Source of the DNA: DAOUBF01 sp034432795 | Lineage (GTDB): Bacteria > Chloroflexota > Anaerolineae > DSLN01 | DNA: 64,000 nt | Reading direction: 5' to 3' | Assembly: GCA_034432795.1 (NCBI GenBank) | Contig: DAOUBF010000003.1 | Location: 56,184 to 120,183, forward strand | Shown: in pieces, positions 8,449-18,984 of the stretch | How the letters are laid out: each line of letters begins with the position of its first letter | Position numbering within the stretch: position 1 is the stretch's first letter | The notes under the pieces: model-generated | What the model was told of the DNA's origin: nothing | The model's input: the letters and a program-made list of their open reading frames with translations, nothing else | Database searches by the model: none | Made by a program: the position numbers and the translations under genes

Positions 8449-8606
8449 GTGATCTCCGAATGCGTGGGATGTGTTCAAAAGCATTCAGGCAGCCGGTCGC
8501 AAGACATCGCGCCCCTCCAGCCAGGCGCCGGCGCAGGCCGACGCGGTTCTAAGGGCGTCTTGCCAGCCTGAGGTCGCCCTCCAAATTGAGATACACCCCC
8601 CGGCCC

Positions 8607-8635
8607 TTGTCCAGATCGTCTTCCTGTGGTATGAT
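8607..8635 (+). promoter_or_regulatory. Sigma70-type promoter for rpmB
   Basis: TTGTCC (8607-8612) and TATGAT (8630-8635) are separated by exactly 17 bp, about 60 bp upstream of the rpmB ATG. The region 8449-8606 contains no convincing gene. Confidence 0.7.
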
Positions 8636-8694
8636 AACACCCTGGCTACGGCCAGGTTGTGCATTCATGAACGCATCAGAGAGGTAAACACGCT

Positions 8695-8877
8695 ATGGCA
8701 GTCTGTGAACTTTGTGGTAAAGGCCCGATGTTCGGGCACAACGTCAGCCACTCCAAGCGGGCCACCAATCGCCAGTTCCGGCCCAATATTCAGCGCGCTA
8801 CCATTATTGTTCAGGGCAGGCCGCGCCGCGCCTACGTCTGTGCCAAGTGCCTGAAGACCCTGGCCAAGACCGATTAA
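8695..8877 (+). CDS. rpmB: 50S ribosomal protein L28
   Basis: This 60-residue bL28 protein belongs to the large ribosomal subunit. It starts MAVCELCGKGPMFGHNVSHS and ends with the paired CAKCLKTL, so the zinc-ribbon version with four Cys (two CxxC) is retained. The length fits the short L28 of many Gram-positives and Chloroflexota. It has its own promoter (8607-8635), an AGAGAGGT ribosome binding site, and a strong terminator (8899-8934) lying inside the convergent rpe gene. It is monocistronic. Confidence 0.96.
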   Translation: MAVCELCGKGPMFGHNVSHSKRATNRQFRPNIQRATIIVQGRPRRAYVCAKCLKTLAKTD

Positions 8878-9593
8878 GCCCCGTATTCAATGACCCCCAG
8901 GCCGGCCCTCAGAGGAGAGGCCGGCCTTTTGTTTGCGGCCTGGCGGATGGCAGCGATGGCTGCCGCGACCCCCTCACCGGCGCCGAAGACCGCGCTGCCC
9001 GCGACGAGCACCTCTGCCCCGGCCGCCACGACATAAGGCGCGGTCTCCGCATCAATGCCCCCGTCCACCTCCAGTTCCGCTGCTGCGCCGTGCTCGTCTA
9101 ACATCGCCCGCACCCGCCGCACCTTCTCCACCATCTCGGCGATGAGCCGCTGGCCGCCGAAGCCAGGGTTAACGGTCATCACCAGCACCAGGTCCACCGC
9201 GTTCAGGACCTCACTGATGAGCAGCGGCGGCGTGGCGGGGTTAAGCGCGACCCCGGCCCGGCAACCCAGTTCGCGGACCTGCTGGAGGGTGCGGTGTAGA
9301 TGCGGGCAGGTCTCCACGTGGACAGTCAAATGGTCTGCGCCTGCCTCGGCGAAGGCGGCCAGATAGCGCTCCGGCGCAGTGATCATCAGATGCACATCCA
9401 GCGGGAGCGTGGTAACGCGCCGCAGGGCCTGGACCACCACCGGGCCGATGGTGATATTGGGCACAAAGTGCCCATCCATGACATCCACATGGATGTAATC
9501 GGCGCCTGCAGCTTCGGCCTCGGCCACTGCCTCGCCAAGCCGGGCGAAATCGGCGGATAAAATGGACGGCGCAATCTTGATCTGAACAGCCAT
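8874..9593 (-). CDS. rpe: Ribulose-phosphate 3-epimerase
   Basis: This pentose phosphate pathway enzyme interconverts ribulose-5-P and xylulose-5-P. The TIM-barrel signatures are all present: IAPSILSADFARLGE, HVDVMDGHFVPNITIGP (metal and catalytic Asp), LDVHLMI, the VLVMTVNPGFGGQ phosphate-binding loop, and the VDGGID loop with the catalytic Asp near the C-terminus. I set the start at MAVQIKIAPS (9593); an upstream ATG at 9617 would add eight atypical residues. The C-terminal tail of about 18 residues (NKRPASPLRAG...) is encoded by the rpmB terminator and overlaps the rpmB stop by four bases, so the tail is probably not conserved. Confidence 0.94.
   Translation of the reverse strand: MAVQIKIAPSILSADFARLGEAVAEAEAAGADYIHVDVMDGHFVPNITIGPVVVQALRRVTTLPLDVHLMITAPERYLAAFAEAGADHLTVHVETCPHLHRTLQQVRELGCRAGVALNPATPPLLISEVLNAVDLVLVMTVNPGFGGQRLIAEMVEKVRRVRAMLDEHGAAAELEVDGGIDAETAPYVVAAGAEVLVAGSAVFGAGEGVAAAIAAIRQAANKRPASPLRAGLGVIEYGA
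8899..8934 (+). terminator. Rho-independent terminator of rpmB, inside the rpe 3' end
   Basis: AGGCCGGCC (8899-8907) pairs perfectly with GGCCGGCCT (8919-8927) across an 11-nt loop and is followed by TTTTGTTT on the plus strand. The element sits within the last codons of the convergent rpe gene, so the DNA serves both as terminator and coding sequence. Confidence 0.85.
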
Positions 9594-9702
9594 GCCCCTA
9601 TGGGGGCAATGATACACGGCGCGGGGTAATTATGCAAGGGATCAGCGCAGAGGGTCAGTCCTCATGAACCTTAAAATTAGTCATGGGGTTAGCTATCCGG
9701 CC

Positions 9703-10047
9703 TCAGTGACCTGAATGCCTTTCCCTCACCAGCCAGCCCCAATAGTGCCAGGTGACCGCCAGGCTGAGGGTGGCTCCCAGGGCCAGGGGGACGGAGTAAG
9801 TGAGGGTATAGAAAAGCGGCGGCTGGCGCAGCCAGCCGGGACCGGCGTCCGTCTTGATGGCGCTCAACGCCCAGAACACCCGTGCCCCAATGGCCAGAGC
9901 AATCAGCAGCGCGGCCAGATGGAACAGACGGTAGTAGCGCGGCATGCGGATGACCTCTCCCAGCCGCTTGCTCAACTCCATCAGGATCATCACCGCGTAT
10001 AATACGCCGACCAGACCGGCGCTCCCCAATAAGGCCCACAGGAACAT
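9703..10047 (-). CDS. Small membrane protein, unknown function
   Basis: The 114-residue protein has about three hydrophobic segments: residues 2-24, 43-64 and 80-103 (the last around YSVPLALGATLSLAVTWHYWGWLV). No family was recognised. It is the last of four genes on the minus strand (wHTH protein, KaiC-like ATPase, two membrane proteins) with tight spacing, so it probably forms a membrane part of the same system. It lies 4 bp after the other membrane gene. Confidence 0.65.
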   Translation of the reverse strand: MFLWALLGSAGLVGVLYAVMILMELSKRLGEVIRMPRYYRLFHLAALLIALAIGARVFWALSAIKTDAGPGWLRQPPLFYTLTYSVPLALGATLSLAVTWHYWGWLVRERHSGH

Positions 10048-10051
10048 AGAC

Positions 10052-10381
10052 TTAACGCCTGACGGTCATCAACTGCAACAGGAGATACCCCAACCCCAAC
10101 AGGCCCGATCCGCCCAGGCAGAACAGGGCCTCGCTGGCTGGCTCGCCCGCCGGGAACTTCCCCCCCAATGCTTGCAGCAGCCCGCCGATGACCAGCAAGA
10201 CCATCGGGATAATGAACAGGGTATAGTGCGAGCGCTCCCCCGAACGCAACTGGTAGAAGCGGGCAATCAGCGCCAGCATCCCGATGAGCGCGCCGATGGC
10301 CAGCCAGCTATACAGGGTGAGGAGTCTATCCAGCAGCCCCACGGGAATGTCAGCGGCGCTCTCCCAGGAACGCCTTGTCAA
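10052..10381 (-). CDS. Small membrane protein, unknown function
   Basis: This protein of up to 109 residues has three predicted membrane segments, around residues 19-42, 56-70 and 86-104. As written it overlaps the end of the KaiC-like gene by 32 bp. A GTG at 10342 (reading VGLLDRLLTLYSW) would start just after that stop and keep all membrane segments, so the true start is uncertain. No family was recognised. The clustering with a RAD55/KaiC ATPase and a winged-helix protein suggests a signalling or regulatory module at the membrane. Confidence 0.6.
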   Translation of the reverse strand: MTRRSWESAADIPVGLLDRLLTLYSWLAIGALIGMLALIARFYQLRSGERSHYTLFIIPMVLLVIGGLLQALGGKFPAGEPASEALFCLGGSGLLGLGYLLLQLMTVRR

Positions 10382-11117
10382 AGAAGTCGGCCATACTCCG
10401 TGGTGTGCCGCTCAAGATGCCCTCCTGCCCCTCAAATTTGTCGCGGACCACCAGGCCCCTGTCGGTGATCTCGTAGCGACGGATGTCCTTGGCGTGATCG
10501 CTGCCCCGGTGCTTGAGCACCAGGACGGCGCGGTGGATCACGCTTTTGATCTCCACGTAGCGCAGCAGGATGTAGGCATCTACCACGAAGGCAATATCCT
10601 CTTCGTCCTCGCTCGGCTCACCCAGGAGCGCCGGGCTTTCGCGCGTGAGGATGCTCGTCAGCCCCTCGCGTTTCAAACCGTTAATAAACCCATACACCAG
10701 ACGGCGATAGGCAACGGGGTCGCTCGCCAGGTGCTCAAAGTGCGACAGCGAGTCCACCAGGATACGCCTGGCCCCCATCTGACGGGCCGCCGTCTCAATC
10801 TGCCCCCCCACGTGCTCCAGGTCGGCCAGTGTAACCTCCGGGCTGGATCGGATGATCCGCAGCGCCCCTTCCTGTTGCAGGCGCTTGAGATCCCAGCCGA
10901 AGCTGGCGGCATCGTGGAGATATTGTTGTGTGTCCTGCTCAAAGGTGAGGATAAGGCCGGGTTCGTTAAACTGGGTGATGCCGCTATACAGGAACTGCAT
11001 CCCCAGGATAGTTTTGCCGGTGCCCGGTGCGCCCTCCACCAGATTGGCCGTCTGAGGCAGGAGGCCGCCCCCCAGCATCTCATCCAGGCCCTTGATGCCT
11101 GTCTTTACCCGCTCCAT
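10350..11117 (-). CDS. KaiC/RAD55-like RecA-superfamily ATPase
   Basis: The 255-residue protein has a single RecA-like domain. It opens with VKTGIKGLDEMLGGGLLPQ, as in KaiC and archaeal RAD55-type proteins, followed by Walker A GAPGTGKT (about residues 29-36) and a Walker B strand RILVDSLSHFEHL. True KaiC has two such domains, so this is not a clock KaiC. Single-domain relatives are common in archaea and Chloroflexota next to signalling proteins, and their roles are mostly unknown. It starts 9 bp after the wHTH gene, indicating an operon. Confidence 0.85.
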   Translation of the reverse strand: MERVKTGIKGLDEMLGGGLLPQTANLVEGAPGTGKTILGMQFLYSGITQFNEPGLILTFEQDTQQYLHDAASFGWDLKRLQQEGALRIIRSSPEVTLADLEHVGGQIETAARQMGARRILVDSLSHFEHLASDPVAYRRLVYGFINGLKREGLTSILTRESPALLGEPSEDEEDIAFVVDAYILLRYVEIKSVIHRAVLVLKHRGSDHAKDIRRYEITDRGLVVRDKFEGQEGILSGTPRSMADFFDKAFLGERR

Positions 11118-11126
11118 GCGCCTCCT

Positions 11127-11504
11127 TTATGTGGACCCCCGAATAATGTGGTAAATGGCCTTAATGCGGAACTGTCGGTCATCGCAAGCCAGGACAAACC
11201 GATCCATCAGTTCGCGGATGCGGGGATCGGTCGCCAGCGTATAAACAATCAGGTCGCCGACCTGATGCGACTGGAGCACGCCGCTCTCCACCATTTCCGC
11301 CAGTTCATCGGCCACCGTTTCGCGGTCCCGACCGATGAAGCGGGCGATATTCTCGGCGGTGTCGGTCGCATAGGGGTTGTCGTGGAAGAAGCGCATGAGG
11401 TCCCACTTAATAAAAGACGTCACATAGGACTTGAGGAACTGCAACAGTTCCGGGTCCATATCCCCCATCAGGCGAGAAGTCAACTCCTTATCCCCTGGAC
11501 TCAT
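11127..11504 (-). CDS. Winged-helix DNA-binding-like protein
   Basis: With the start at the ATG 11504, preceded by AAGAGGGAACGG, the protein has 125 residues. After an N-terminal helical part (MDPELLQFLKSYVTSFIKWDLMRFFHDNP) it has a winged-helix pattern: TAENIARFIGRDRETVADELAEMVESGVLQSHQVGDLIVYTL. Longer upstream frames exist but have no ribosome binding site and atypical composition. It heads the KaiC-like cluster and may be its transcriptional or partner regulator. A DNA target is unknown; the spacer 11505-11703 shows no clear promoter. Confidence 0.7.
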   Translation of the reverse strand: MSPGDKELTSRLMGDMDPELLQFLKSYVTSFIKWDLMRFFHDNPYATDTAENIARFIGRDRETVADELAEMVESGVLQSHQVGDLIVYTLATDPRIRELMDRFVLACDDRQFRIKAIYHIIRGST

Positions 11505-11703
11505 CCGTTCCCTCTTCAGTTGCTCCGTTGCATAGAGTGCTGTTAGGGGTGGCGACCTGCCCCGCACCATAGACAGTGCGGCTGGGGCCTCGTCCAACGC
11601 CCCACCGGTTACAGTGGGGCCCCCACATCTCTCAAGGACGCCTTTCTCCTCGGTATCGGCTATCAACTATCAGCGTTCGGCTCGCTGAACGCTGACCACC
11701 ACA

Positions 11704-14826
<3,123 letters not shown>

Positions 14827-15015
14827 AGAGACACCCACCTTCGCCGTCAGTGCTGGCTAAAAAGACGAAGCCCTCCGGGCCCCCTGGCGGGCAGCTTCCC
14901 ATCTCCCCTCCTGGGTCGGGCAGCGTGGCATGGCCGCCGGATCAGCCCCGCAGGGGCTTCGCTTCTTTGGCGTGGAGGGACATCCCCTCCACGCCAGCGC
15001 TGGTTCAGCCAGAGT

Positions 15016-15044
15016 ATTATAGCACAGGCGCAGGCAAACTCCAA
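15016..15044 (-). promoter_or_regulatory. Sigma70-type promoter for secA
   Basis: On the minus strand TTGGAG (complement of 15039-15044) and TATAAT (complement of 15016-15021) are separated by 17 bp. It lies about 190 bp upstream of the secA start. Confidence 0.7.
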
Positions 15045-15082
15045 TGCTGGAGGCGAGGCCCTCCAGCCCGGCGCAGGGCCTC

Positions 15083-15173
15083 ACCCCCTCCTTGACCCTC
15101 CCCCGTTCAGGGGGAGGAAACAGGGTACCCCCTCCCCCCTTTGTGGGGGAGGGTTGGGGTGGGGGGTAGGGGC
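15083..15173. repeat. G/C-tract hairpin repeat (family C), copy 1
   Basis: The unit has the form CCCTCCCCC...GGGGGAGG, then CCCTCCCCCCTTTGTGGGGGAGGG, ending in GGTTGGGGTGGGGGG (written here in parts). Similar copies lie at 22575-22641 and 25093-25218. All three are intergenic. The arms of each unit are self-complementary. Confidence 0.75.
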
Positions 15174-15297
15174 GCGCCCCTACGGTCGCCGGTCCGAAGC
15201 CGCCTCACGCAGCCTGTCCCAGTGGAACTCGCTGTTGCCCGCTAACGTCTTATCAGTGAGTAAGATGAGGGTAATTATGAGGGAGGAAGAAGATACG

Positions 15298-16203
15298 ATG
15301 TCCAGATCACCCTATTGGCTCCTTGTGGGCCTTGTCCTGGTTGCTCTGGTGCTCAGCGGGTGTGGCGCCGCCGCACCTCTGCCCATGCCGCCGGTGGCAG
15401 CGACAGCGCCGCCCATGCAACCGTTGGCGCCGGCGTTCGGCGAGGGGGCCGGGCCGGCCGCCGAGAGGAGCGCCCTAGATGCCACCTCATCCAACCTGCC
15501 CGATGTGAGCCAGCGCCTGATCGTGCGTACCGCCAACCTGTCTATCGTCGTCAAGGACACCAGCGAGGCGATCCGCCAGATCAGCGCCCTGGCGACGCAG
15601 ATGGGCGGCTTCGTGGTCACCTCACAGACGTCAAAGGTGGATCAGGCCATGCGCGGCTCCATCACCATTCGCGTCCCCGCCGAGAGGTTTGATGATGCGC
15701 TCAGGCAGATTGAGGCTCTGGCGACCGATGTGCCCAACAGGGACATTCGTGGCGAGGATGTGACCGAGCAATATGTGGACCTGCAGGCCCGCCTGCGCAA
15801 CCTGGAAGCGACCGAGGCCCAACTCCAGAGGATCATGGAACGCGCCGAGAAGATTGAGGATGTGCTGAACGTCTACCGCCAGCTTTCTGAGACGCGCGGG
15901 GAGATAGAGCAGGTCAAAGGCCGCATCCAGTTCCTGGAGCAAGCGGCGGCGCTCTCCAGCATCACTGTGGCCCTGATCCCCGATGAGCTGGCCCAGCCCA
16001 TCGCCATAGGCGGCTGGCGGCCCACCGGCACCGCCCGCAGTGCCATCCAGGCGCTCGTCCGCACGCTTCAGGGGCTGGCCGACATCGCCATCTGGCTGGC
16101 CCTGTATGTCCTGCCCGTGCTGGTGATGCTGGCGGTCCCCGTCGTGGTCATTGTCCTGGTCGTGCGGCGTCTGCGCCGCCGGGCCCGCCCCGTGACCGCT
16201 TAG
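15298..16203 (+). CDS. DUF4349-domain lipoprotein
   Basis: The 301-residue protein has a lipoprotein signal peptide with lipobox LSGC (Cys at residue 22), so it is likely anchored to the membrane outside the cytoplasm. The DUF4349 domain covers about residues 70-290: RLIVRTANLSIVVKDTSEAIRQI, GGFVVTSQTS, GSITIRVPAERFDDALRQI, and a coiled-coil stretch (TEQYVDLQARLRNLEATEAQLQRIMERAEKIEDVLNVYRQL). It ends with a transmembrane helix (about 265-290) and an RRLRRRARP tail. Function unknown. GGGAGGAAG precedes the chosen ATG. Confidence 0.87.
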   Translation: MSRSPYWLLVGLVLVALVLSGCGAAAPLPMPPVAATAPPMQPLAPAFGEGAGPAAERSALDATSSNLPDVSQRLIVRTANLSIVVKDTSEAIRQISALATQMGGFVVTSQTSKVDQAMRGSITIRVPAERFDDALRQIEALATDVPNRDIRGEDVTEQYVDLQARLRNLEATEAQLQRIMERAEKIEDVLNVYRQLSETRGEIEQVKGRIQFLEQAAALSSITVALIPDELAQPIAIGGWRPTGTARSAIQALVRTLQGLADIAIWLALYVLPVLVMLAVPVVVIVLVVRRLRRRARPVTA

Positions 16204-16228
16204 ACCGTTGGGGCTTTCAGTTTCGCGG

Positions 16229-16257
16229 TTGACGAAAAATGGGCCTTATGGTATGAT
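16229..16257 (+). promoter_or_regulatory. Sigma70-type promoter of the infC-rpmI-rplT operon
   Basis: TTGACG (16229-16234) and TATGAT (16252-16257) are separated by exactly 17 bp. It gives a leader of about 80 nt before infC. Confidence 0.8.
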
Positions 16258-16262
16258 CACCA

Positions 16263-16287
16263 CCATCCTGCTGCCGCTGCAGGATGG
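16263..16287 (+). promoter_or_regulatory. Leader hairpin upstream of infC
   Basis: CCATCCTGC (16263-16271) pairs perfectly with GCAGGATGG (16279-16287) across a 7-nt loop, right at the predicted transcript start. It might stabilise the mRNA or take part in autoregulation by IF3 or L20. It does not match the known L20-leader consensus by eye. Confidence 0.5.
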
Positions 16288-16344
16288 GCTTGCGGAAGCG
16301 GCGAACGAGATCGTTTGAGGGATTAAGAGGAGAAGGATAAGCCT

Positions 16345-16863
16345 ATTACGACGACATCCGAATACCGCGTTAACGAAGAAATCCGGGCGAGCAAAGTCCG
16401 CCTGATCGGCCCCGATAATACCCACATCGGGATCGTCTCGCTGCGCGAGGCGTTGGAGGCCGCACGCCAGGCTGACCTTGACCTGGTGGAGGTGTCGCCG
16501 ACCGCTGACCCGCCGGTGGTCCGCATTATGGACTATGGCAAGTTCCTGTATGAGCGGGCCAAGAAGGAGCGCGAGGCGCGGAAAGCCCAAAAGATCATTG
16601 AGGTCAAGGAGATCCGCCTGCGCCCGAAGACGACCGAGCATCACCGGTCGTTCAAGATCCGGGATGCTCGCCGCTGGCTACAAGAGGGGGCCAAGGTGAA
16701 GGTGCGCATCCGCTTTCGCGGTCGCGAGATCACCTACCCGGAGATCGCTCGTCAGGAGTTAGAGAGCATCGCGCAGGAGCTATCGGATGTCGCTGTTGTG
16801 GAGCAGAAGCCGGATATGGAGGGGCGCACCATGCTGATGGTGCTGGCCCCGGCCAAGAAGTAA
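16345..16863 (+). CDS. infC: Translation initiation factor IF-3, with an apparent AUU start codon
   Basis: IF-3 binds the 30S subunit and checks start codon-anticodon pairing. The conserved N-domain begins YRVNEEIRASKVRLIGPDNTHIGIVSLREAL, and the C-domain ends VVEQKPDMEGRTMLMVLAPAKK. The N-domain continues upstream of the first standard start (TTG 16453), and an in-frame stop at 16324 bounds it. Between them there is no ATG, GTG or TTG; an ATT at 16345 follows AGGAGAAGG at ideal spacing. AUU initiation with autoregulation is established for E. coli infC, so I infer the same here. The product is 172 residues. It starts the infC-rpmI-rplT operon. Confidence 0.93.
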   Translation: MTTTSEYRVNEEIRASKVRLIGPDNTHIGIVSLREALEAARQADLDLVEVSPTADPPVVRIMDYGKFLYERAKKEREARKAQKIIEVKEIRLRPKTTEHHRSFKIRDARRWLQEGAKVKVRIRFRGREITYPEIARQELESIAQELSDVAVVEQKPDMEGRTMLMVLAPAKK

Positions 16864-16889
16864 CCCAGTACCGGGCTTTAACCCGGTTC
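16862..16889. repeat. Dispersed palindromic repeat (family A) between infC and rpmI
   Basis: AACCCAGTACCGGGCTTTAA followed by CCCGGTT lies in the 42-bp infC-rpmI spacer, a few bases upstream of the rpmI ribosome binding site (AAGAGGAA). It could fold in the operon mRNA. Confidence 0.7.
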
Positions 16890-16905
16890 GCAAGAGGAAA
16901 CTGTC

Positions 16906-17133
16906 GTGCCGAAACTCAAGACACACAAGGTCACTGCCAAGCGTTTCAAGATCACCGGCGGCGGCAAGTTGATGCGCACCAAGCAAGGGAAGAGCCACCT
17001 GCGCCGCCGCACGCCTAAGCGTACCAAGCGCCTGTTTACCGAGATGATTGAGGTGACGGCCCGCGCTGACATCAAGCGCATCAAGCGGCTGGCGCCATAT
17101 TTGAAGAAGTATAACCTGAATCCGTCTAGTTAG
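16906..17133 (+). CDS. rpmI: 50S ribosomal protein L35
   Basis: This 75-residue bL35 starts MPKLKTHKVTAKRFKITGGGK, the classic pattern, and continues with HLRRRTPKRTKR. It initiates with GTG after AAGAGGAAACT. It sits second in the infC-rpmI-rplT operon, whose order is conserved in bacteria. The C-terminus (APYLKKYNLNPSS) is a few residues longer than in E. coli. Confidence 0.95.
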   Translation: MPKLKTHKVTAKRFKITGGGKLMRTKQGKSHLRRRTPKRTKRLFTEMIEVTARADIKRIKRLAPYLKKYNLNPSS

Positions 17134-17142
17134 GGGTGTCTC

Positions 17143-17505
17143 GTGACCAGAGTGAAGGGGGGGCCGAAAGGCCGCCGTCGCCATAAGAAGATTCTCCGGC
17201 TCACCGAGGGCCAGCGTGGGACCAAGCACCGGCTGTTCCGCCGCGCCAACGAAGCGGCGATGAAGTCGCTCCTGTACGCCTACCGCGACCGCCGCCAACG
17301 CAAGCGCGACATGCGCCGCCTGTGGATCATGCGTATTAACGCCGCGGCGCGACTGCACGGCCTGCCCTACAGCCAGTTTATGCGGGGCTTGAAGCAGGCT
17401 GGGGTAGCGCTTGATCGCAAAGTGCTGGCTGAACTGGCCGTGCACGATACAGGGGCATTTGCCCGCCTGGTTGAGGTGGCCCGTAGTGCCATCCCGGCTG
17501 GATAG
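17143..17505 (+). CDS. rplT: 50S ribosomal protein L20
   Basis: This 120-residue bL20 has the basic N-terminal extension TRVKGGPKGRRRHKKILRLTEGQRGTKHRLFRRANEA and the globular part RRQRKRDMRRLWIMRINAAAR, both diagnostic. It starts with GTG 9 bp after rpmI. L20 is an early assembly protein and represses this operon in several bacteria. It is followed by a strong terminator at 17528-17558. Confidence 0.96.
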   Translation: MTRVKGGPKGRRRHKKILRLTEGQRGTKHRLFRRANEAAMKSLLYAYRDRRQRKRDMRRLWIMRINAAARLHGLPYSQFMRGLKQAGVALDRKVLAELAVHDTGAFARLVEVARSAIPAG

Positions 17506-17527
17506 CCTCCACCCTTGGCAGACACGC

Positions 17528-17558
17528 GAAACGCCGGCCTGAGCCGGCGTTTCGTTTG
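17528..17558 (+). terminator. Rho-independent terminator of the infC-rpmI-rplT operon
   Basis: GAAACGCCGGC (17528-17538) pairs perfectly with GCCGGCGTTTC (17543-17553) across a CTGA loop, followed by GTTTG. It is centred 35 bp after the rplT stop. Confidence 0.85.
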
Positions 17559-17648
17559 TATTGAACCTGTTCCTCTCCCCCTCGCGTGGAAAGGAGGGCG
17601 GGTGACGGAGAGCCTGCCCTGAGCGGAGCCAGTTGAAATCACACCTCA

Positions 17649-18821
17649 CTACCGGTGCACCCACACCCACGTGCCCGGATTGTCCTCTGTGGATAAAAGC
17701 GCGTTCGTGCCCTCCTGGACGACCGGCGTCGTCCAGTTGAACAGCCACTCGGCGTCGCGTGGCGCCAGATTGACGCAGCCGTGGCTGTGCACATAGCCAA
17801 AGCCATCGTGCCAGTACGCCCCATGTAACCCCACCGCCTTATTGAAGTACATGATCCAGGGGACGTCTTCCAGGAAGTAGTAGTCGGAGCGCCCTTCGGC
17901 CCCGCTCATTTTGGCGACACGCAACTTGATCCAGATGCGCGTCAGGCCCTCCGGCGTGGCCCACTGCGGTAGCCCGCTGGAGACCAGCGTTGCGTACACC
18001 ATCCGGTCGCCCTCATAGGCGGCCAACGTTTGCTCGTACAGATTGACCTCAATCCACTTCTCCGTCGGGCCAACCCCTTCCGGGCGCGGGCTGACCGAGA
18101 CCTGACCAACCAGCCGGTGGTCAATCCATTGATCTTGCCCGATCTGATCCCAGCGGACATCATTCACCACCTTGGTGTCGTATATGTTAACAATGTCGTA
18201 ACGGTTGAGCTTGGGCGCCTCTGGGTCGGGCGGGCCGCCGGGTGTCTTGGAGGGCTGAACCGGCTTCAGGACCCAGGCAAATGGCACAGCGGGCTGCTCC
18301 GTTAACTCAACCCCTTGAAACCTGGAGGGCCTGTAAATGCTGATCGCGCTGGCGCGGACATACTCCCCTTTATTGATCATGACCCAGGTCTCGCCATTGG
18401 ACTCCACATAGGTGGGGCGTTTGCCCAGGCTGACCCACAGGTAGCCTGCGCCCAGGTTGCGCACCGGCGGCAGGCCCAACGCGGCATCCTCCGGGCTGGC
18501 ATACACCGGCACATTGGTGGTGATGACACGCGCATAGGTGAACGGGACCAGGTCCACAGGGTCAGACCCTTCGGAGGGATTGGCAGCAGCCTCGCCCGGC
18601 GGCCTGGAAGGCACGGGGGTCACACGGATAGGAGCGGGCGAGGGGGTGAGGCACTGCTCCAGGCCCTGTGCGCGCTCCGCCGGCGTGCACAGCGCCGGGT
18701 CATCCAGCCGGGCCTCGGCCTGTCCCACCATGCCCACGAATAGAATAAGTCCCAAAACGATCCACAACGCGCCCTGCGCCACCCTGAACTCCAATCCTCT
18801 CTGATCATCCGCCGATGTCAT
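17649..18821 (-). CDS. L,D-transpeptidase (YkuD domain) with signal peptide
   Basis: The 390-residue exported protein has an N-terminal hydrophobic signal (GALWIVLGLILFVGMVGQAEA). The YkuD domain covers the last 150 residues: EKWIEVNLYEQTLAAYEGDRMVY at its start and HSHGCVNLAPRDAEWLF with the catalytic Cys (about residue 349) at its end. The HxxxxxHGC active-site pattern is intact. These enzymes make 3-3 crosslinks or attach proteins to peptidoglycan. Two SH3-like or linker segments (about 90-240) precede the catalytic domain. The gene is monocistronic with an AT-rich upstream region. Confidence 0.9.
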   Translation of the reverse strand: MTSADDQRGLEFRVAQGALWIVLGLILFVGMVGQAEARLDDPALCTPAERAQGLEQCLTPSPAPIRVTPVPSRPPGEAAANPSEGSDPVDLVPFTYARVITTNVPVYASPEDAALGLPPVRNLGAGYLWVSLGKRPTYVESNGETWVMINKGEYVRASAISIYRPSRFQGVELTEQPAVPFAWVLKPVQPSKTPGGPPDPEAPKLNRYDIVNIYDTKVVNDVRWDQIGQDQWIDHRLVGQVSVSPRPEGVGPTEKWIEVNLYEQTLAAYEGDRMVYATLVSSGLPQWATPEGLTRIWIKLRVAKMSGAEGRSDYYFLEDVPWIMYFNKAVGLHGAYWHDGFGYVHSHGCVNLAPRDAEWLFNWTTPVVQEGTNALLSTEDNPGTWVWVHR

Positions 18822-18825
18822 GATG

Positions 18826-18960
18826 AATCCCTCCCTACTATTATGTCAACATGTTTTGCTGGATAACCGTTTTGAAATTATAAGGCTTTATAAATTATAA
18901 CGAAGTATAGTGCAAATAAGTTCCCCGATCTGTGCTCTAACCTATCGATTGGGCGACGCC
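18826..18960 (-). promoter_or_regulatory. AT-rich promoter region of the L,D-transpeptidase gene
   Basis: This is among the most AT-rich stretches of the window. On the minus strand it holds two TATAAT-like boxes (complement of 18883-18904 region) and a TATACT. I cannot assign one -35/-10 pair confidently. A TTGACA lies close to the start codon but with no -10 after it. Regulated or multiple promoters are possible. Confidence 0.4.
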
Positions 18961-18984
18961 TGCCCGATGGTTTCCCTGCGTTGA

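Larger units (their letters stand above)
14827..15297. other. Divergent intergenic region between secA and the DUF4349 gene
   Basis: This 471-bp stretch holds the secA promoter (15016-15044), a copy of the G/C-tract hairpin repeat (15083-15173), and inverted GAAGC/GCTTC-type segments around 14930-14965. No convincing gene was found. The untranslated leader of secA would be about 180 nt, long enough to hold regulatory structure, but I recognise no known element. Confidence 0.5.
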
